DNA of 64,000 nucleotides from Meloidogyne chitwoodi (lineage: Eukaryota > Nematoda > Chromadorea > Rhabditida > Meloidogynidae), in NCBI GenBank assembly GCA_015183035.1, contig JACZZP010000016.1, positions 1,550,001 to 1,614,000 on the forward strand, in the 5' to 3' direction. Positions 56,983-64,000 of the stretch are shown here, piece by piece. Position 1 is the first letter of the stretch, and the number at the start of each line of letters is the position of its first letter. The notes below the pieces were generated by a model, which worked only from the letters and a program-made list of their open reading frames with translations, had not been told where the DNA came from and did no database searches. The position numbers and the translations under genes were made by a program.

Positions 56983-59228
56983 ATGGCAACAAATAATAGT
57001 AATAAATATTTTCGTGAAAATTTTGAAGTAGGACATGAATCAAGAAGAAACAAAAAGAATGCACGTGTTCAACGAGCAGAAAACGCAGCAGATGCGAGTA
57101 AAGTTAGTCGAGAAGATCGAGGTTTTTTAATTAGGTTTATTTATTAATTTAAAACTTTGAAACTTAGCGAATGCAAGTTTCTCAAATTTAATTGAAATGG
57201 AAGATTTTGAAAATGAAGATGATGAAAATAAAGTTGAAGACCTTCTTAAAAGGGTTAGGGAGCTTGAATTTAAGATTGAGCAGCTGGAACAAGGTTTTGG
57301 GTAATAGAGTTAGGACATTTTTTATTATAGAATTGGAAGCCGAAAAATCACAAAGTAGAATTTTAAAAGAGAAACTAGTGGAAAAAGAAAGCTCTCCAAT
57401 TCCTTGCACAATTCCATCTGGTTTGATTGCCCCCTCTGGTTCATGCTTCAGGCCAATTCGTAGTTTATCAAAAACTGGACTTAACAGAAGGGCAAGCCTA
57501 GAAGCAACCGAGATTCTTAAGAAACATAAATTTAAGCCAGGGGATTCCCCCGCTAAAAAGTTTGTCAAACAAATCAAGGAAAAGCTTGCACCATCACCAA
57601 AAAAGGTTTTATTTTCATGCCGTCTACATTTAAAGGCCGAAACGGCATTTTTTGTTATGTTTAATATCGTGAGTATGTACTGACGAGGCCGCTCACGTTT
57701 AAATCCTTTTTAGATATCCAAAAAACTGCTACCAGAAGAAGATCTGCTTATCTGCGTCAAAGCAGGAATCTCTTGGAACGCTAGAAAAATAATTAAACGT
57801 GAACTTTTGAAGAAAGGAATGGATGTATTTTGTAGTACTACAAAGGTTGAGGATAAGAACAAGGAAGTGTCTAGTCATCTGAATTTTGATTGGTTTGGCC
57901 CGGATCGAATTTTGATTGCGACCAACTTAAAAGAATTTATTCAATGGAGGCTTCAAAATTTGGAAGATTCAAAAAGGCTTTTTCCGAGGACGGATGGTAA
58001 GATTGGTATTGTGATCACAGGTTAGTTTTGTCATTATGGTTATGGGGTTCAGTAAAATTAAGGTGATAAAGGAGGTCTTCAAGCAACAACAAAAATGGGG
58101 GTCCAATTTTCCGATGTAGAGCATCCAAACAGTATTCTTTATTATTTTATCGAATCTCCTCTTATTTTAGGTCCATCTAATGTCTCAATAGTAGCAATAT
58201 ATTTTGGTAATGACGACAGAAAGTCACTTGAACGTCTAGGACCCCTATTTGATCAAATTCGACAAATAAAAGAAATTTATCTTAACAGAATGAGAATTAT
58301 GGAGGTTGAATGGTTCCTTTGTGGGGATTATAAGTTTATCTGCTCCTTTTTTGGCCACAAGGGTGCTTCTGCGTCATATCCATGTGTTTGGTGTGAGGCG
58401 ACACGACCTTTACCTCCAATCACCTCAAACCCTCGCTCTTTGGAAATGCTTGTGCCTGGTCAAATGAGTGTACATAGTATCCCTCTTTTGCCGATTTCGC
58501 CCGACAATATTATACCTCCGTCGTTTCACATTTTGCACGGACTTGGACAACGACTCTTGGATCAGGCTGAGCAAGCTGTGATCCAAGGTGGAAATGAAAT
58601 AGAACTTTGTCAATGGTTAAAGGTATTTCTTATGAGAATGTATATATGAAAGATTTCCCTAGGCTGCCAAAGTACATAGACGCAAAAGGGCTCAAAATTA
58701 TACAGGAAAAGAAATCCATAAATTGCTCACATATCCAAATCCAGACGATATTTCTCAACTTATTCCTGACCAAAACTTAGCCGATACACTTTCTCAGTGT
58801 ATGTGGTTATTAAAGGATATTGCGTCATTAGGTAAAGCAAATTCAATCACCTCTGAGGAACTGGAGCGTCTAAGAAAAAAGTGCCATCGTCTTTACCAAA
58901 TGTGGTCTGTATTGGGGTCCTTGGATTCAAGTCAGAACATTACCCCAAAATTACACATTTTATCTGCTCATTTTTGTGACTTTGGAGAGAGGAGAGGTAC
59001 AAAGAATAGGGTACGATATATAAACATTTTTCAGGGTGGGTTTCGGCAGTTAGTGAACAGGGAATAGAGCATCTCCACCATAGATTCAATTTGTTAAATC
59101 TTCGTTTCCGTAACGCTGGTACTCATGAAGCAGAAGCAGAAAGAATTATTAAATATCATACAATCGCCAATTTCCTCCACGATATCGGAATGGATCCATT
59201 AGAAAATTATGAAGAAAACGAGGAATAA
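56983..59228 (+). CDS. Transposase-like protein of uncertain superfamily (seven exons)
   Basis: The exons join in phase from the ATG at 56983 (MATNNSNKYFRENFEVGHES) to the TAA at 59226, about 600 residues. A basic N-terminus (SRRNKKNARVQRAE) is followed by a coiled coil (VEDLLKRVRELEFKIEQLEQ). The core then shows SHLNFDWFGPDRILIATNLK, VITGDKGGLQATTKMGVQFS, a possible zinc-binding FGHKGASASYPCVWCEATRP, HILHGLGQRLLDQAE, ITPKLHILSAHFCDFGERRG, and SEQGIEHLHHRFN. The acidic residues in TGDKGG and SEQGIE, with CxxC and HxxxH elements between and after, suggest an RNase-H-fold DNA transposase or a domesticated derivative. I cannot name the superfamily. It is less AT-rich than its neighbours. No terminal inverted repeats were recognised at either side, so it may be an old or co-opted copy. 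The ATG directly follows an AG, so an upstream exon is possible. Confidence 0.6.
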
Positions 59229-59740
59229 AATTTTTATTTTTTGTTTGTTACAATATTAATAGGAAAACAAAAATATATATTTTTACACTTTATTTTAAAT
59301 AATTACCACTAAGGGGACTCGAACCTTGCCCTTTTCTTCTTCTAGTCGGAGCGTTTCCCAACTACACCAAAAGTACGACACACGACCACTAGTGACTGCC
59401 CTAGTGCATTTTAAGCTGCTGTGTTCTAAATGACTTTCGCACTCAATGCTTAATTAAAAAAGAACGCTAACTGTCTGCTGGCTTTCATTTTTAACCACTC
59501 TATTTTTCAGAACCTAATTTTCCTAAAAATCCTCTTTGGGTTTGGCTTAACTTAACGATCAGAGAGGGCATTTGTCGTATAGAACAAAATGTAGTAGTAA
59601 TCAATGTCAAGCAAAAAAGCGCAGAAGTTTAAATTTTCTAAAACACAACAAAGCAAAGTTCAAATTCACCAATTTCCTCCACAGAAAAAGCAAGTCAACT
59701 TTTGTAATTTAATTAATTTAATGTATTAATTTTAAATTTT
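59229..59740. other. Intergenic region with tRNA-like sequence
   Basis: Holds the tRNA-like element at 59304-59375; no other feature seen. The right half should contain the tmem-39 promoter. Confidence 0.55.
59304..59375 (-). tRNA. tRNA-like sequence (probable pseudogene)
   Basis: 72 nt on the minus strand, A box TGGTGTAGTTGG and perfect B box GGTTCGAGTCC. The acceptor TACTTTT/AGTGGTA pairs at 6 of 7, the D-stem GTG/CGC forms, and AAGG/CCTT closes the T-arm. The anticodon arm (around CTAGAAGAAG) does not fold, so no isotype can be given. Confidence 0.42.
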
Positions 59741-61746
59741 ATGTTAACAAATCTTTCTCCTTTTCAATTAAGTGATAAGGAAAAGACTGAACTTTCTAAT
59801 GGATACACTATGTCACTGCATAAATCATGGCCTGATCTTCAATTAAATCAAAGCAGGCTATTTTTTGAATGTACTCTTTTTCTCTATTCTGTTCTTGCCT
59901 TATTTTTGCAATATTTGAATCTTTATAAAACTTTATGGTGGCTTCCCAAAAGTTATTGGCATTATTCATTGGTATCTTTTCATTATTTTTGGGTAAATGC
60001 GGGAGATCTACTTTTAAAGTGGAGGGATCATAAACCTCTGCACTTGAGGATAAGATCTGTACTCGAGTATCTTTTTCCAATAAATCGTTATTAAACTTTA
60101 TTTCAAACATTTTCAGAAATATCATCTCATAAATCCTTATTTATTATCTTGCATTGGACTTTTATTGGGCGTTCGGGTTACGAAATGCTTTTGGGATGCG
60201 GTTTATAACTTTTCATTTTTACTTAATTTTCTTATTTTATTTTAGTTAAGTGAAAGAGTAGATTATTTATGTGATGGTCAAAATGGATGGCAGCTTACTT
60301 ATTGGAAAATATTTGAATATGCTTTTGTTAAAACTCCATTAACCACGATTGTTTGCACTAGTTTTTTGTTCAGTTTTACAAAAATCTTTTTGGAATTTGG
60401 AATTAAGGCGCCTATTTATTTTCTCTTACCGTGAGTTCATTTAAATTTAAAAATTAAATTTAATAAAGTTTACTAGTTTATTTTTTGCTGTTTCACAATT
60501 TGACTTTAACTGAATTGACTGCTTCATTTAACTCAATTTTATCAAAAATATTCTCTTGCCTTTTTTCTGAAGCATTTGAGGAGTTTTCTGATCTTCTAAC
60601 AAAGGTGATCTCTGGGCCGCAATCACTAATAGATCTTGAATCGACAACACATTTATGCATTGATATTCCTGGTTTCTTTTTAATTTGTTTTAAATAAGAG
60701 GACTTTTTTATTATTATTTTTATATTTTAGCTCGAACTCGGGAAGAAGCATTTTTATTATTTAAAGATTTTGAGAACAGATGCAAATATTGTGTTTATAC
60801 AGGTGTTCTAACAGCATATTTTGCAATTTTTATGCCTAGAGCTCTTCTACCGGTTTTTAAATATTTTTTATTTAAATAAATAAAAAAAAATATTCTTTTA
60901 GATGAGAACAGCATCTGGTTTTACCCAGTATATGTTGATTGATGACATTTGGACTTTTCAACTATTTTCAATAGTTTCATTTACTGGATTCTCCCTTTAT
61001 GTAACTTATTTGTTTCCAATCAGTTATTTTGACTTATTATATCGTTGTGTTGTTCATTTGGGATTTTGGGAGCAAATTCAACCGCCAACTCAACAACAAC
61101 AGAATATTTCGAATAATCCTAGTATTGGGAGAAGTTCGAAAATGACACATAATTTTCAAGAAATTTTTGAGGATTTTAATTTGTAAGCTTAAAAAACTTT
61201 TTATTGATAACTTGAAAAATAAGGCTGTTGATCTTAAAATATTATTTTTTACTCTAATTAAAAATATAAAAAGGTTATCTTTTAGAGATAGTCAACCTTA
61301 TGAAGATGGTACTCGTGTTGCCCACAATGGAAATTTTTACATTGCAAGAAGTCATCCACATTTCAGAACAGTTACTGCTGAACCAAATAATGAAGATCAA
61401 AAGAGATTTTATGTAATTAAATTTTTAAATTTTTTTTTTTATTTTCACTCTTTTTCAGAGAATTGCAAAGGATCCAGTGAAATTGGTTACGTATTTATGT
61501 ATTTCTCAGAGTTTGATGGTTGCTTTTGAATTTTGGCTTTTATTATTAACCAGCGATTGGCAACAAATTGTCACTTTAGTTTTGCTAATGTTTGCAAATT
61601 ATTTACTTTTGGCAAAAATGTTTAAAGATCGAGTGGTAATTGGTCGAATTTATAAACCATCATCAGAAGATTTGCAACTTATTAAAAGATTACAAGAAGA
61701 AATGGATTCAAAAAATGATAATTATACTAAACAAAAAATAAACTGA
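59741..61746 (+). CDS. tmem-39: TMEM39 family ER membrane protein
   Basis: Multi-pass ER protein. In C. elegans TMEM-39 supports collagen secretion and COPII traffic. Eight exons join in phase from the ATG at 59741. The best blocks versus human TMEM39A are: FECTLFLYSVLALFLQYLNL with YKTLWWLPKSYWHYSL, YHLINPYLLSCIGLLLGVRV, REEAFLLFKDFENRCKYCVY, FPISYFDLLYRCVVHLGFWE, DGTRVAHNGNFYIARSHPHF, and FANYLLLAKMFKDRVVIGRI. At least seven hydrophobic segments are visible. Exon 4 is in frame only if the acceptor at about 60469 (TAATAAAG) is used, not the nearer AG at 60477. The C-terminus (EEMDSKNDNYTKQKIN) is charged. It converges on the gbf-1 gene with about 170 bp between stops. Confidence 0.9.
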
Positions 61747-61915
61747 CTGAGATAACGATTTGAGATTTTTTAAATTTTTATAATTATTTTTACTAAACGA
61801 ATGTAAAAAATTACAACTTTAAATTTTTTACATAAAATAACTTTTGAGAAGATATAATGTGTTTGTTTATATTTTTAAATAACATCACTTTTTTAAAATA
61901 AATAAACCTTTTTAT

Positions 61916-64000
61916 TCAGTTAAAATTTACAAAATCACAGATATTACTAATTTCTTCTTTTAATCCTGCATATTGGCCTTGAAAAACACCAAAATTATCA
62001 CAAACGAGTACACCTTAATATATTAAAATTTTGAAAACTTAATTTAAAAATTTCAAACAATTTTTTAATGATTCCTGTATAACTTCTGTAAGTAAATCAC
62101 TACAAGAATTTTCTTCCAAAAATTTTTTCATTAATGTGAAAAGGTGAGAAAATAAGTCAGCAAAAGTGTTCAAACTGTTAAATTTTATTAAATTTATATT
62201 TCTTTTTTTTTAATTATTAAAAAATTAAAAACCTTGTAATTTGTGTAAGATTGCCAAGAAGAACTTTACAAGTAAGTTGAATTGCTCTAATTCTTGCCTC
62301 TTCCATTCCAATTGGATCCATAGAGGAAATTGGTGGACTGTTAAATATTTTTATTTAATAAATTAAAATATTACCCAGTAAGTAGTCTGCTCAACAAAGG
62401 AAAAAGAACTTCAGCAAAACAATCCTCCCAATCAGTTGGAAGCATTAACTCACCCAAAGTTGGTAAACGGAATGCAGTCAAAAATAAGAAAAAAATAATT
62501 TTAATTAATGTTAAAAAATAAAAATGGAAAAGAGAAAAAAGAAGGATCCGACTAAATATTATTGTAAATATATTACCCCCAAAGCTTCCAATGCTTGTTT
62601 TCGTATTAATCGACGGCAATCACAAGCCATTCTAGCGATTGCTTGCATTAATGGCCTCCAATATTTTGACCATAATTCTGTTGTTGATTTTGTTTCAAGA
62701 TTAGTAGATTTTATTTTTTCATTTGTTTCTGACCAATCTCTAAACAAAATAATTGAAATTTTAAAACAAAAAAATTTATTTTTAAAATAAATATACTGAT
62801 ATATGTTAGCAGCACGTGTTTGGAGTTGCGTACAAATGTTTAATAACTATATAAAGTTAAAAAATTATTGGGATAAAATTACAATATATAAAAAATTCAA
62901 TTATTTTACTAACTTGTAAAGAAGCATCAACATAACAATTTGCAAGTCGTTCTTGATCATTCATTTTATCTTCTGATTCATTTATTAATGTATCATTAAT
63001 ATTTTCATTTGTTGTTTTACGTTGTTTTTGAACATTTTCATTGGGAACATGAAATTGTTTTGAATTTTGAGAATTTGAATGATTTTGCTTATTCGGCGAA
63101 GAAATGTTTAATGATTGAATAGGTGTTGCATATCTAAATATATTAATAATATGATAATAAAAACAATTATTAAAAAAAAATTAATTAATACAAACCTTCC
63201 TCCATCCATACTAGCTTCTACCATCATTCTTAAACAATGAATAAATAATCCAAAATTTTCTGGTGTAATATGTGCAGCATCTCTTCCCAAAAATCCAAGA
63301 GTTTCAACAACTTTGAGGAATGATGATGAATTATGACGAGATAAATTTGGAGTTAATACAATTGTTCCACGTTTGAAAAAAGAAGAGCTTCGTGTATAAT
63401 TTGTTTCTTCAGAAGATGGAAGTTGTAAAGATGGTTGAGGTGAAGGAGGGGAAGAAGAGACTGGATGTCCAATCTGATAAAAAAAAACATTTTTAATTAA
63501 AAAATAAATAAAAAATATTTATTTACATCCACCAAATCAAAATCATCATCTTGATAGCTAGCAGCCCCAACAGCTTCCAATATTGAGAAAAATATACTCC
63601 AATGTTCTGTGCTATGTACATTTGCTGCATTTGCCCGTAATAATTGTTGAAGTCCATTTGATATTTGTTGTGAAAATAGAAGAAGATCTGATGGTCTTAA
63701 CTCCAAAATTTTCCTGCCCATGAAATTAAGAACATCATTTGCACAGCAATTTGTGCGGTGCTGAATGGTTTGATTAAAAGCTGAAAAGTAAATTTATAAT
63801 AAGTTAAAAAATTTAATAAATTATAACTATTTTCTTGCTGTAATTGTTCATCTTCCACAACAATAACCACACTCTTAGTTAACGCTGTTCGTGTCACTGG
63901 AGCAGTTTTCACTTGTTGTTGTAGATGACCGAGACGAAAAAGATTTCGATTGGCAATTCGAATTAATGCAATAATTGTCCTTTCAGTTATTTGTTTGTTT
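61916..64000 (-). CDS. gbf-1: GBF1-type large ARF-GEF, C-terminal part (5' end beyond right edge)
   Basis: Guanine-nucleotide exchange factor for ARF1 at ER-Golgi membranes; only the HEAT-repeat C-terminal region is in the window. Exons read SVVIVVEDEQLQQEN, LELRPSDLLLFSQQISNGLQ, EHWSIFFSILEAVGAA, HITPENFGLFIHCLRMMVEA, LWSKYWRPLMQAIARMACDC, then WEDCFAEVLFPLLSRLLTGS and GMEEARIRAIQLTCKVLLGN. The last two match GBF1 (WESCFNKVLFPLLTKLL; GMEETRMRASTLLSKVF). It ends GLKEEISNICDFVNFN with a stop at 61916. A low-complexity Ser/Pro/Asn segment (about 63490-63400 and 63120-62940) interrupts the repeats. The Sec7 domain must lie to the right of the window. Confidence 0.85.

Noticed and set aside
57188..57577. 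Minus-strand frame of about 129 residues
   Set aside because: Mirror of the transposase-like gene's second and third exons, which join in phase with conserved-looking motifs on the plus strand.

Overview
The window is AT-rich eukaryotic DNA from a nematode, most likely a plant-parasitic tylenchid of the root-knot type (Meloidogyne or close kin). Evidence: spliced genes with short AT-rich introns, a nematode cuticle collagen, two nematode-type chemoreceptors, several recognisable C. elegans-type orthologues (laminin alpha, kri-1, tmem-39, gbf-1), and an intron-containing bacterial-type pantothenate synthetase (panC), a gene known as a horizontal acquisition in plant-parasitic nematodes. The genus call is an inference. 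Family assignments come from reading translated exons by eye; no database search was run.

Layout, left to right. 1-8.7 kb: 5' part of a laminin alpha gene (minus strand, runs off the left edge), with a complete cuticle collagen gene on the opposite strand inside one of its introns. 8.7-11.5 kb: gene-free. 11.5-14.9 kb (minus): mitochondrial tRNA-modification GTPase (GTPBP3/MnmE), preceded by a small SH2/SOCS-box protein. 15.0-16.3 kb: a nest of miniature transposons in unusually GC-rich DNA. 16.3-17.8 kb (plus): trypsin-like serine protease. 18.0-20.4 kb: a broken copy of the mitoribosomal PPR protein PTCD3/mS39, then unresolved coding-like remnants. 21.2-21.8 kb: a Merlin-like non-autonomous transposon. 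22.3-32.5 kb (plus): a KRIT1/KRI-1 homologue that appears to lack ankyrin repeats, with a Ly6/uPAR-like gene nested antisense in an intron. 32.5-36.2 kb: gene-free. 36.2-38.8 kb (minus): dihydrodiol dehydrogenase-like oxidoreductase, divergent from panC (39.9-41.4 kb, plus). 41.5-48.1 kb: tandem duplication of a chemoreceptor GPCR gene; only the second copy carries two nests of miniature transposons. 48.1-51.6 kb (minus): beta-propeller/NHL-like protein with an acidic N-terminal half. 53.2-55.6 kb (plus): CRAL-TRIO plus GOLD protein. 55.9-56.1 kb (minus): small secreted glycine-rich peptide. 57.0-59.2 kb (plus): seven-exon transposase-like gene. 59.7-61.7 kb (plus): TMEM-39, converging on the 3' part of GBF-1 (minus, runs off the right edge).

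Functional themes: extracellular matrix and its secretion (laminin, collagen, TMEM-39, GBF-1, CRAL-TRIO/GOLD), mitochondrial translation (GTPBP3, broken PTCD3), and an acquired vitamin B5 enzyme. The most distinctive structural signal is a set of small inverted-repeat elements, most with 8-bp target duplications, whose interiors are made of one short word repeated on both strands.
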